Below are positions 23,901 to 34,147 of a DNA stretch of 64,000 nt, one piece after another. The first letter of the stretch is position 1. Each line of letters begins with the position of its first letter. The notes under the pieces are model-generated. The model did not search any database. It saw only the letters and a program-made list of their open reading frames with translations, and was not told the DNA's origin. The stretch comes from Aquilaria yunnanensis. Lineage: Eukaryota; Streptophyta; Magnoliopsida; Malvales; Thymelaeaceae. A program made the translations under genes and the position numbers. The stretch lies in assembly GCA_039654915.1 (NCBI GenBank), contig CM077600.1, forward strand, positions 70,317,992-70,381,991, read 5' to 3'.

Positions 23901-26470
23901 TTGGGTGAGATTTGGCTATGGAAATTGAGAGAAGGAAGAGAGCTACGGGTTCATGAGGAGGAAGAAGATGAATAGTGGCTACCAAAATGGTCCCAAAATG
24001 GTTTAAAAACCCATCTTCACACTTTAGTCCTTCAACTTCTTCAATTGTTCCAAAAAGACCCATGCTTAAATAGTGTCTTAAAACTTGGCAATTTCATCCA
24101 ACTCTTTGGCTTTTTGTCACTTAGGTCCAAAAATCAAATTATGAGCTTAAATACCAAACTTATCACATCAGGGTACAAAATAACCATTTTGCCCCTAGTG
24201 ACACTTAAGTGCCAAATTAAAGTAGGAACCGTCTATCCTTTAGATAACTTACTTGATCTTGCTAATTCACCTTTAATCAAGGCATTTAAACTAGGGATTT
24301 ATGAACTTACCTCACCCACCAAGCGTTCCACTAGGAGGGCTATAACACAATACGTCCTAACATCGATAATGAATGCAATTTTTTCCTCATCCTTAAGGTT
24401 CATGTGAACTTGGTGATACCCACTGACTGTGTCGAGGAAACTCACTAGCTCATATTCGGCAATCGAGTCTGCCATTTGATCCATTGAATGTATAGGATAC
24501 GAGTCCTTGGGACAAGCATCATTGACACTTCGGCAGTCGATGCACATTTGGAGCTTCTCCCTCCCTTCCTCGGCTGCAACAACGATGTTGGTAAGCCAAT
24601 CAGGGTATTTGACTTTCCTTATTCTATTGGCTTCTATTAGTCATTGGATTTATTTTTTGATGAAGTTGCACTTATGCACCAAGATACTGTGCTTTTTATG
24701 CATAATAGGCCTTGCCTCGGGACAAATTTTGAGACTATGCTGGATTATTGCAAGCATATCCTTTAGTGAATAAGCAAATAGATATTTGTTCATTGACAGA
24801 AGGGATACAAGTCTTTCTTTTTCACCTTCAGCCAGCATTTTCCCAATTTAGGTACCTCGGCCAGGGACTAACTCTATGTCTTCAGTTTCTACCTTTTCAA
24901 CATCATTCTTTTCCCTTTCTATACCATATTCATCAAGTGTGTCCTCCTTCCCTAAAGTTTGCATGTAGACTTTAGCAGGACTCTACCTTCCTAACTTCAG
25001 CTTGGTCGATGAGTATTTCTATGTCCCCTTCCTTCACTTTGAATGTGACCGTCAGGTACTTCACAACTATTTAGAGGTGAAGGTTACCCGATGTCTACCT
25101 TCTGAGGATGGCATTATATGATGAGAGGACATCTAAGATGATGAGCCTTATCATAGTGGATGCAAAGAGTTCTTCCCTTGTCTTGACCGAAGTACCCTTT
25201 AGCAATAGAGGTAGGTCAATCCATCCTAATACTGGGATTTTTGAAGCACCAACTTTGAATGTGGGTGAGGACCTGTCATTGAACTCACCCTCGAAAATAC
25301 CCAAGCTTGGTAATAAGTTGGTGAATAGGACGTTGATGTTCGATCAATCGTCAATGAGTACTTTCTTGACATCCCAATTTTCAATCGTCGCCATGATCAG
25401 GAAAGGATTGTCATGCAAGAACTTCAGAACCGACCCATCACTTCAGGTGAGTTTGTTCGTCGGGTTGTCAAACTTTATTATCATAACCTGCCTCACGTTC
25501 CATTTTCTTTCAACCGAGGGTAATCTAGTATTTATGGTCTAGATCATCCTAGACGAGGGTAGGGGTGCTTCCTCGAACTTTAGTTGGTGTGACATCTGTG
25601 GCAGTTGTACTCTTCGTCTTATTCTTTTCTCTTATCATCTCTTTTCTCCCGGGACTTGGGCAATAGTATTCGTAAGTAGCATCGAAGTTATCCTTGTTTG
25701 ATTAAGGACTCAATGTACTTCTTCAGTTGGAAGCAATCCTTAGTATTGTGTCTGTGGTCCCGGTGAAATTAACAGTATTTCTTCATATTTTTCTTATTGT
25801 CCGAGGTCATGGCCTTCGGACATTGAATTGATGCTCCTTGCCTTTCCAAGGCCATCAGGATATTTGTTCTTGTAGAACATAGGGGGTGAATGTAATTGGC
25901 CCTTTTACCTTGGCTTTCCAAGGTTTGCCTCCACCCTCAGCATGATACCGAGGTTGGTCACTCTGACCTTTGAACTGATCAAGATCAGCTTTTGGCCCTC
26001 CCATTCTTAGTTCATCTGCTTGATGTGTTGTTTTGCCCTTCAGTAGAATTCATCGGGGGTGTCTAGGTGATCTTTTGAGAACTCATAGAAGAGCTACGAA
26101 CCCCTCCTCAACCCTTGGATCAATGCGAGGATCCTGATTTTGGGGCAGAAGTCTAGAATGTTAAGTGCTTCTCAGTTGAACCTTTTAACATAGTCTCAAA
26201 GGGTCTCCCCATTCTTTTGGGCTATGTCGAACATCTGGATCAGCATCTTTGTCATTGGTCTACTCTTAATAAACTGCTGCATGAATGTCGTAAACAACTC
26301 ATGGAAGCCCACAATTGTTCTGGGTGCCAAAGCGTTGTACCACACTGTAGCTGGACCCAAAAGTGTGACTTTAAAACTCTTGTAGAAGGTGGCATTGTCG
26401 GCTCCATGGCGCACCATACTCTTTTTATACTTAGTTAGGTGAGCTTGAAGGTCACTTCATTTATCATAGG
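20931..26470 (-). pseudogene. Tat-type gag-pol relic (main part)
   Basis: Fragments in minus-strand order: gag (26417-26196, GPATVWYNALAP, FMQQFIKSR); protease end (25304-25095, SSYNAILRR); reverse transcriptase N-terminal part (24838-24353, CIDCRSVNDACPKDSYP, FLDTVSGYHQV); the rest of reverse transcriptase after an inserted LTR (23290-23065, MPLGLENAEATYQ); the reverse transcriptase to RNase H linker (22877-22652); RNase H (22399-22169, ELFIDGASR, NNIAEYKAI); integrase zinc-binding part (21832-21548); integrase C-terminal part (21258-20932, KGKWPNELPSVLWSY). Stops and frameshifts separate most pieces. Key residues are lost: the YVDD motif reads VYVEDVML, and the integrase catalytic glutamate is lysine (codon at 21259-21261) just after a stop at 21277-21279. 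The N-terminal part of gag continues at 38739-39448. Certainly non-functional. Confidence 0.9.
23296..24347 (-). repeat. Solo LTR inside the Tat reverse transcriptase, TSD CAATA
   Basis: 1052 bp, starting TGTTATAGCCCTCC and ending TTGTGTTA on the minus strand. CAATA flanks it at 23291-23295 and 24348-24352. Removing it with one CAATA restores the reverse transcriptase reading T-Y-C-Y-I-K-M-P, which confirms the boundaries. Its ends match the LTR family at 49010-51331 and 55618-61125: the 5' CCTCCTAGTGG, and a 3' stretch around TTAGCCAATTG...CATAGGCTTCCT. The TA ending instead of CA is a small variant. Confidence 0.88.
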
Positions 26471-28194
26471 TGTCATACCCGGAAAGGACTAAATGACTAA
26501 GTCCCGGGTTAAGTGGAGTAAAGACAAAAAAAAAGTTTCCAAATTTGGAAACTTGGCAAAAAAAAATTTTGGAGACTTGGAATTAATTAAGGAATGGGCA
26601 TTAATGAGTGTTGGACACTCCAAGGATTATGCTTGGCTTAGGCCAAGAGTTGTGATGATGATATTGGTGGAAATTGAAATTGAGGGACTCAATTGCACAA
26701 AGAAAAGTTGGGTGGGAGGACTCAATTGCAAAGTTGGAGAAAGATGGAGGACCAAGTAAGTAATTTGGCCTACTACACATTCCACTCATCATTTATTTTA
26801 TTCCTCCACTATTCTTGTCTCCCACTTCCCATTAAACTATTATTGTTTGGCCACCCATGTCTCCCACTCACATATTAATTATTTGCCCATCACATGCTTG
26901 TCTCCCACTTATGCTCCACTATCATTGTTTATTTGCTCCACTCATATTTGTTTATTACCCATTAAATTAATTCCTCCACTACAAACTCCATTATCCTTTG
27001 TCTATTATTGTTTAATGGCTCCAAGATACCCCATTAAACTATTCCCCCCACTCACATTTGTCTATTGCTTATTTTAATTGCCATTTGACCATTCTCCCAC
27101 AACTTTGAAATTGAATGGCCGGCCATTGCTTCCAAATATGCATTTCACATGCATTTGGCTTGCATTTCTTCTAATTGGAAGCACTAAATTCGGCCATGCT
27201 CTTGTTTTACCATTCAAACACTTAATTCTCTCTCTCTCTAGCACCAAGTGCTCTCATTTGCTCTCCCTTCTCTCTAAAACCAGCCATGGTGTTCTTCCAA
27301 GTTCATAATCTTCTTCCTCCCTCAACAAATTCGGCCATGACCAAAATCCAAGCTTTTCCCACATGCAAACACATTTTCATGAAGCTTTCAACCTCCTAAA
27401 CACATCTAGACCAAAATCGAAGAGAGATGTCAAGGGAAACCCATGGAAAAATGCTTGAGAATATTCAGCCATGGTGAGAAAATGGTGTTCTTGAGCTCAT
27501 CTCAAGAGCTCATGAGCATGCTTGGCATTTTTAAGCCATGAGAAGCAAGGAAGTGAAGAAGAACATCAAGAAACAAGCTCTTGAAGATTCGGCCATGGAG
27601 GAACTTATTGTTCTTGAGCTTCACACATGAGCTCATGAACATGCATGGCATTTCTAAGCCATGAGGAGCAAGAAAAACAAGGAAAACATCAAGGAAGAAC
27701 AAGCTCAAGATTCGGCCATAAACAAGGTTGTAAGTGAATCATGTTTTCATTGTTAATTTCTTGTGTTTTGAGCTAGATATTACTTTTTAATGCTTTGTAT
27801 TTGCTGGATTTTTGCAAGGAAAAGCTCTTGAAGATTCGGCCATGGAGGATTTATAGTGCTCTTGGACTCAACTTGAGAGTTCAAGGCATGCATGGCACTT
27901 TTAAGCCATCAAAAGCAAGGAAATGGAGGAGAACTCCAAGAAAAGCAAGGATGAAGTTTCGGCCATGAATGTCCATGGAATTTTGAGGCTTGAAACCAAG
28001 TGTTCTTGGTGCCTTGAGGCTTGTATAGCCTTTCCAAGCAAAGAAACAAACAAAAGATGCAAAGAAAAGCAAGGAGTATATTCGGCCAAATGGGTATTTT
28101 TGGCATGCAAGCTTGAAACCAAGTGTTCTTGGTTGTGAAGATGTTCTTGTGAGTGTGCATGTTGATGGCCAAAAGTTGGATGCAAAAAGAGAAG

Positions 28195-28350
28195 ATTTAT
28201 GAGCAAAAATCAAGCTTGAAAGATTCGGCCATATGTTGATTTTAATATCTTGGCATGTTAGCCATGTGTAGAAGTTTTATGAGCAAAAAAATCAAGCTTG
28301 AAAGATTCGGCCATATGTTGATTTTAATCTCTTGGCATGTTAGCCATGTG
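28195..28350 (+). repeat. Tandem duplication of about 81 bp in the long LTR
   Basis: Two units, each running from TTTATGAGCAAAAA to TTAGCCATGTG and containing AGATTCGGCCATATGTTG. The same pair is at 35872-36027 in the 3' LTR. Confidence 0.85.
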
Positions 28351-28639
28351 GAGCCAAGTGTTCTTGGCATATTTTGAGTCCTAGATGACTTGTACAAGCA
28401 AAAATCACAAAGAAGAAATGAAGCATGCATTCGGCCATGGTGCCAATTTTGGCGGATGTGTGTTAACCAAGTAATTTGGTGGCAAAAGTGTTCACAAGGA
28501 AAATTTGGGACTAAAGTGGCAAAGAAGAATTCAAGAACAATTCTGTCAACAATTGTTCTTGAGGTGCTTGAGTGGAAAACCCAGAGTTTTGAGTAATATT
28601 GGCCAAATGGACCATAATGGCATTATTGGCAAGTGGGCT

Positions 28640-29060
28640 ACTTTGACTCAACACTTGGGCTAAATCCTGAAAAGGTTAATATATGCCCAAGTCCTGAAGA
28701 TGTATATTGGGCCTAAAGGCTGAATTGGGCTAAATCCTGAAAAGGTTAATATAGGCCCAAGTCCAGAAGAGGAATTAAAAGGCCAAGTGGGCCTGAGAAG
28801 ATAAAAGGCCAAGTGGGCTTGAGGAATTAAAAGGCCAAGTGGGCCTGAGTTAATAAAAGGCCAGTTGGGCCTGAGTTCCAGAACAGGCCAAGTGGGCCTG
28901 GGTTCCAGAGAAGGCCAAGTGGGCCTGAGTTCCTGGAAAGCCCAAGTTGGGCCAAAATTCCAGAAAAGGCCAATTAGGCCTAAACTTCCAGAAAAGGCTA
29001 ATTGGGCCTAAACTTCAGAAAAGGCCAAGTTGGGCCTCAATTCACAGCAAGGCGAAAATG
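28640..29060 (+). repeat. Degenerate GGCC(A)AGTGGGCCTGAG tandem array
   Basis: Units of about 20-33 bp built on AAAGGCCAAGTGGGCCTGAG, repeated more than ten times with variation (GGGCCTAAA, TTGGGCCTGAG). Also present at 36317-36737 in the 3' LTR. Confidence 0.8.
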
Positions 29061-29560
29061 GGCTACAATTCACTACATGGGCTACATAGGCAAACTTGGG
29101 CTAAATTGGCAGCAATGGCTACATTGGCCATCTTGGCTATAATGCCAACATTGGCTACAATTGGAATTGGACTTTAACCAAGAAGGGTAATTATGGGGCC
29201 TTTCCTCTTTAAGTAAGGTTGAGTAAGTTAAACCAAGAGTCCTTGGTAAATTATGGTTCTCATGGTTCATGAAAAGTAAGAAATTAACTTGCTAGTGTAT
29301 TGGGCTTTATAGGTCCATTAAGGCAAGGGCAAAGTTACAACAACAAACAAAGCAAAGCAAGGCAAAGACAATGAGCAAAAAGGTTATACAAATGGTGGTA
29401 AGAATCCCAATACTCACTCTCCATGGTATATTTTCCATGTCCTTTCAGTGTGAGTATTAGTGCCCCTATGTGATGGTCAAAGCACCAAGTGACCATAGGT
29501 GTGCATGTCAGGGCTACGTGGTTGTTACTTTTGTGAGGTCTCATGTACTTTCTTAGTTTA

Positions 29561-29671
29561 ATAATTGGGCACATAAGTGCGTATTGGACGAGGATCGTTG
29601 CTTCGGCAACTATGGATAATTGGGCACATAAGTGCGTACTGGGCGAGGTGGTGTTGCTTCGGCAACGATGG
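29561..29671 (+). repeat. 55-bp direct duplication with hairpin
   Basis: ATAATTGGGCACATAAGTGC begins both units (29561 and 29616). Each contains GTTGCTTCGGCAAC, a 5-bp stem with a 4-base loop. Confidence 0.8.
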
Positions 29672-31061
29672 TATACTCATGAGTAGAATAGCAAGCATTT
29701 GGGTCTTGGTATCGAGTTTGGCCAACTCGGTCCCAAGATAATGAGCTCAGATAAGATAAGAAAAATGGTCGACCGGAAATGGTTATGCAAATGCGAATGC
29801 TTGCGATGCCCACATGTTACGAGGAACAGTGGTGTGTGCGTTGAGTTGTGTGCTTCTCTGAAATTGTTTGTGCATGCTGACCCTGATTATTATTATTATT
29901 ATTGCTATCATGCCATATTGTGTGTTTTCTTGTTTTAGTGTTTTCCTTTGCAGGAATATGGAAAATGCCATTACGTTCTTGGCACACTTTGGCTTTAAAA
30001 GCCGGATATGACTATGAAAGTCATGAGATACCTACCTCACACCGGGATTCTTATTGAGTTTTATAACTCACCCGCCCTGCTAAACATTTTTCAGGAAATG
30101 GATGGCTTGATAGACCAAGCGAGGAGTACCAGAGTACTCATTACGATACACCAAAAAGGTTGGGTATGTGTATAGTGATGCTCAGTAAAATCATATGCTC
30201 AAAGTGACTTGTGTGGTATAGATTGCTTGTGGAACAAGCTAATGTTGTGGACTTACCTGTGCAGGATATGGAGTCTAGAAGTTGTGGGAACAAGGTCTAT
30301 AAGGTGGATTGTATTCCATGTCTATTTGAGTTACAGATTAAGTAGACATGAAAACTTGGTCTGTAAAACTTGAACCCAGATAAACTTAGACATAAAGCAT
30401 TCCTTGGTATGTTTTCCAAGTAGGTGATGCTTGTTTGCTGTGCTATGGATAGGCATAGTTCTGGTTGACTTATGATGATGAACTTTGCCTTGGATGGATG
30501 ACTATGATGAATAATGCCATGATGGATATTCATGTTATGTGTACTAGACTTGGCTGATGCTCATGGATATACAAATGTGTTTTCAAACTTGAAAAAGAGA
30601 TGGGCTTCTTTGTTGCCATGCATTGGACTAGTACACTTGATGGGCACACATTCTATGCACTTACTGGACTAAGTGATTGTTTTGCTTGAATTGCAAGATT
30701 GATTGGCTGAATATGTGTACCTAAGGAAGGATCTCCAGTGAACCTAGATTTGTATGGAGTTGGTTGCTGATTTGATAAGATGGCATCTAAGGGCATTATG
30801 CGCATGAAAATCTGTTAAGTTGAGAAAGCTCATAATTGGAACACTAAAATTCCACATAGGTGCTAGCTTGACCTTAAAGAGCACCCTGAAACATATTGAA
30901 GGTAAATAATCAATCAAGCTAGAACCAGATTAGATCCTGGACTCTCACGCCGTAGGTGCTCGTAGTATTAAATAAAGCCCCCTCAAATGTGAATAACTTC
31001 CGCTGCAAGCTTTGATAATTGGGCCCAGATGGGCCAGGGGCAGTACGGGGCGTGACAGAAG

Positions 31062-31073
31062 TGGTATCAGAGC
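31062..31073 (+). other. Primer-binding site of the non-autonomous element
   Basis: TGGTATCAGAGC, four bases after the 5' LTR end. It is the same initiator tRNA-Met type as in the copia element. Confidence 0.93.
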
Positions 31074-33541
31074 ATGTTTATTGTGTGACAGCACATTTTG
31101 TTTGGAAGGACCAGTGTTCTGGTCATTGATTGCTATAGTATAGACTTGTTCCCACATAGGTTAAGTCCACTAGGTTGAGTCACTTATGAATTATTGAGCA
31201 TATATGTGTATTGTGCTTTGCTTTGTTGTTGTGAACAGGATGAGAACCAGGTATTGAGGAGGCCCATAATGAAAATGAAACTTCCTCTAATAGGAAGAGA
31301 TGTCCTGGCTTTGTGCCAGAGGTCCAAGTCAGAGCTGTTGAGCCATTTAGCCAAGTATTACTGGGTCTTAATACCCAGGGGAAGAACTGAGCCCTTAATT
31401 TCTGGGTCTTGATACCCAGTGGGAAAGCTGAGCCATGAGGCCAAGTATTAATGGGTCTTGATACCCGGAGGCAAAATTGGAAGCAATGTAGGAGTACATG
31501 CCAACCATCGAGCATTCAGACCATGACGAGAAGTCAGGTATAAATCCCAGAACTGCTGGGCAGTGAAGAGAGTCAGAAATGAAAAGAAGACAGAAAGAGA
31601 ATATGTGCTACAAGACCAAGCCAATAGAAATTGATGATGATGAAAGAAGAAAGTTCAGAGACAGAGGCCAATGAGCCTAGTTTGGCCCAAAAGCCAAACG
31701 CTAAGTTACATATAGCTGGATCCAGGAGAAATTCAATAATCAAATATGCTCCAGCAAAGATTCAGTAATCAGATATGCTCCACAGTATGAGAAGCAGGAG
31801 CAGCTGTAAATAAAAGGAACTTTGAGATGCCTGAAATCAGAGCTGAGATAGATTCTCAGAAGCAGTGGAGCCAAGGGCTGCTATGCTATGATGCAGAATA
31901 TCCTGGCATTGGAGCAGGTGTTCAAGGATCAAACCAGGAATACACCTGGTAGCAGAGATGAGCCCGAAAGGGAAAGCACAGAAAGAATGAACTTAAGGAG
32001 GGCCAGATGGAGTGGATTCCTGGCACTAAAACCTCCTATCTTTTGATGTGGTCGTGATCCAGAGACAGAAGCAGATTGAGCTTACCTATTTGAGCTGAGG
32101 CAGCTCTCAACATTAGAGCTTGAGTAGAGATTCAGTGGCTTTAGGTAGAGAATACCTAGACCTAAGAAGTTACTTCAAAAACCATGGCCCTGGAGCAACA
32201 ATTCCAGAAACAAGCCATAATGGATCTGGAAAGAGTAGCAGGAAGTAGAAGCCAGCTAAGCAGAGAAAGCAAAAGCTTGGCATATGAGCTAAGAAAAAGT
32301 AAGAAAAGGAAGAAGAAAAGTATCAAAAAAAAATGGATGGTCAAAGCTTGGCACACTAGCCAAGAAAAGCGAAACAACAGAGAAGGTAGCTGTCCTTTTG
32401 AGCTCGCTACAACCTTCCCTGAGAGACTCAAGGAAGATTCCATGGCAATAAGCCATGCTACAGATTCGTGGAGAGTTGTATTAAGTACTGTACCCAAAGT
32501 GTTGAATCACTGGGTAAGGCAGTGACTTGCCAAGGAAGAAAGATAAAGACCCCAAGAGGTTAATGATACAGGGCAATTGCCATAAAGGGAAAGACATGCC
32601 CCATCTTCACTGAAGAGACTGAAATTTTCATAAAAAGGCTAGCTATGCCCCCACCAGGCATACTGAGAGATACCTGGAGCAGGGAAAGGAAAATTGAGGA
32701 TACTGGAAGAGTATTCCAAATTGAGACATCAAGAAAGGCACAAGAGGACCATGAAGGCAAAGAGCTGAAGATACTGATGAAGAAATGGACCAGGTCAGGA
32801 TTGAGTTAGAAGAACCCTGACAGGTAACATTTTATTTGGCAGTTATGAATTATCAGTTTTAAATTGATACTAGTGCATTATTGTCTATGGAAACTGCCAA
32901 GTTAGTCAGAGGAATGAAATGATGAATGACATAAGTATGCACTGAAGTTCACCTGGTTAGAAATACCAGAAATGAATTGATGACAGATAATATTGCTGCC
33001 ACCCCAGAAATGGCAATGGTGGGAATGAACCAGAGAGGCAGGTAGCTCAAAGTGAGCATGGTTTGGCTAGAGAGCCAAATGCCAGGTCGGTGATACCTGA
33101 TGAAACTGCCCAAAGGCAGGTAGCTCAGAATGAGCGTAGTTTGGCTAGTGAGCCAAATGACAGACTACAAGTACCAGGACCAAGCAGGGGAAGACAGGAA
33201 GGAATGACATTGATGATGGAAATTTTCCTGGGTTAGTCCCAGAGGATCATTTAAGGGTGCTGAAGCACAAAACCTATGTTCATGAAGAAGGTGATTGCCT
33301 AAGGATGAAAAGAAGCTGAAGTTAAGTAAGTATCGAGGGCAATTCAATACAAAGGAGGACAAAGACTAAGTCAGAACCCATTAAAATAAAGCTTGAGAAC
33401 TCATTAACCAGGAACATCTACCTGGAAAGCATATATACTTCTGTAAAGAAGGAAGATAAACCTCAAACCTGGATATTTTTCCAGCTGAGAATCGAGGAAG
33501 AAAAGGTCCTAAAGTTAGTGTGCAGGACCAGAAGCGGTTGC

Positions 33542-33607
33542 TTTGAGTACATGGTGATGCCATTTGGGCTTACTAATGATGACATATTGGTGTGCTCAAA
33601 GGATGAA
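33542..33607 (+). pseudogene. Reverse transcriptase scrap with an internal deletion
   Basis: In one frame the bases read FEYMVMPFGLTN directly joined to DDILVCSKDE. In gypsy reverse transcriptases these two motifs are normally separated by about 25-30 residues. The junction is an in-frame deletion that removed the intervening palm segment. It shows that the interior descends from a gypsy pol. Confidence 0.75.
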
Positions 33608-33828
33608 AAAAAAAAAAAAGCCCTAGGGAGCACCAAAGAGTGGTGCCCAGCCTGAAAAGGAATAGCAGTTGTATGGCAAGCTAAGTGCCAAATCTGGGCT
33701 AAGGAAAATTGAAATCCTCAGACAGTTGATCAATGAGCATAGTTAAGCTATTGATCTCGAGCAGATGAAGATATCTTGGAAAGGAAGCAACCTCAGTGTG
33801 AGGGACTTGTGAAGAAATTGACTGCAGC

Positions 33829-33978
33829 CCATTGCTGGTTTTACCAGACCCTGAGAAGTGTTAGTTATTCACTAATGGGATGGGCTGAGTTGTGAAAAAA
33901 GGAAACAAGCTATGACTTGTGGATCAAGGCAAGTAAGACCTTATGAGGAGAGTTATCCAGTATAATCTGGAGTTGACA
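33829..33978 (+). pseudogene. RNase H scrap of gypsy type
   Basis: 33829-33891 reads PLLVLPDPEKC, a stop, then LFTNGMG. 33921-33978 reads SRQVRPYEESYPV and, after a frameshift, YNLELT. Both resemble conserved RNase H stretches of plant gypsy elements (the ...LPD... and SRQLRPHE...HDLEL regions). Confidence 0.65.
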
Positions 33979-34133
33979 GAGAGAGTTGGAACAAAAAGGG
34001 GAGATGAGTACTTATATGGCCAGTGGAGGAGGCTGCTTGACAGAAAGGTATGCCACCAGTGTTCTGGTATTGAACAGGCTACCTGAGCAGGATGATTTTG
34101 GACTCCTAGGAAATTTGGAGGGCCAAATTTATT

Positions 34134-34144
34134 AAGAGGGGGAG
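34134..34144 (+). other. Polypurine tract of the non-autonomous element
   Basis: AAGAGGGGGAG followed by TAT and then the 3' LTR start TGTCATACC at 34148. Confidence 0.85.
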
Positions 34145-34147
34145 TAT

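Larger units (their letters stand above)
26471..31057 (+). repeat. 5' LTR (4587 bp) of the young non-autonomous element
   Basis: Starts TGTCATACCCGG and ends GGGGCGTGACA, an inverted TGTCA/TGACA terminus. It has about ten copies of the word TTCGGCCA between 27187 and 28440, an 81-bp tandem duplication (28195-28350), a GGCC-rich tandem array (28640-29060) and a 55-bp duplication (29561-29671). Short ORFs here recur identically in the 3' LTR and look like chance. Confidence 0.95.
31058..34147 (+). other. Interior of the non-autonomous element, no intact gene
   Basis: 3090 bp with no long ORF. It holds the primer site (31062-31073) and polypurine tract (34134-34144). It has repeats of a GGGTCTTGATACCC word (31360-31470) and a 78-bp period duplication with GGCAGGTAGCTCA (33036-33165). 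Scraps of gypsy pol are visible: a possible protease site IDTSALLSM (about 32868), reverse transcriptase (33542-33607) and RNase H (33829-33978). It was therefore derived from an autonomous gypsy element by deletion. Confidence 0.85.

Noticed and set aside
23294..24350. A Mutator-type insertion with a 10-bp duplication (TATAACACAA at both ends)
   Set aside because: Assuming this leaves 10 extra bases in the RT codons. The CAATA duplication restores the frame exactly, and the sequence matches gypsy LTRs.
29886..29905. TTA microsatellite as a regulatory feature
   Set aside because: Only about six units, identical in both LTRs, and nothing suggests function.
32184..32525. 113-codon ORF in the interior of the non-autonomous element
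   Set aside because: Lysine/serine-rich low-complexity text without any match I recognise, and a similar-length ORF lies on the opposite strand. Considered chance in purine-rich DNA.
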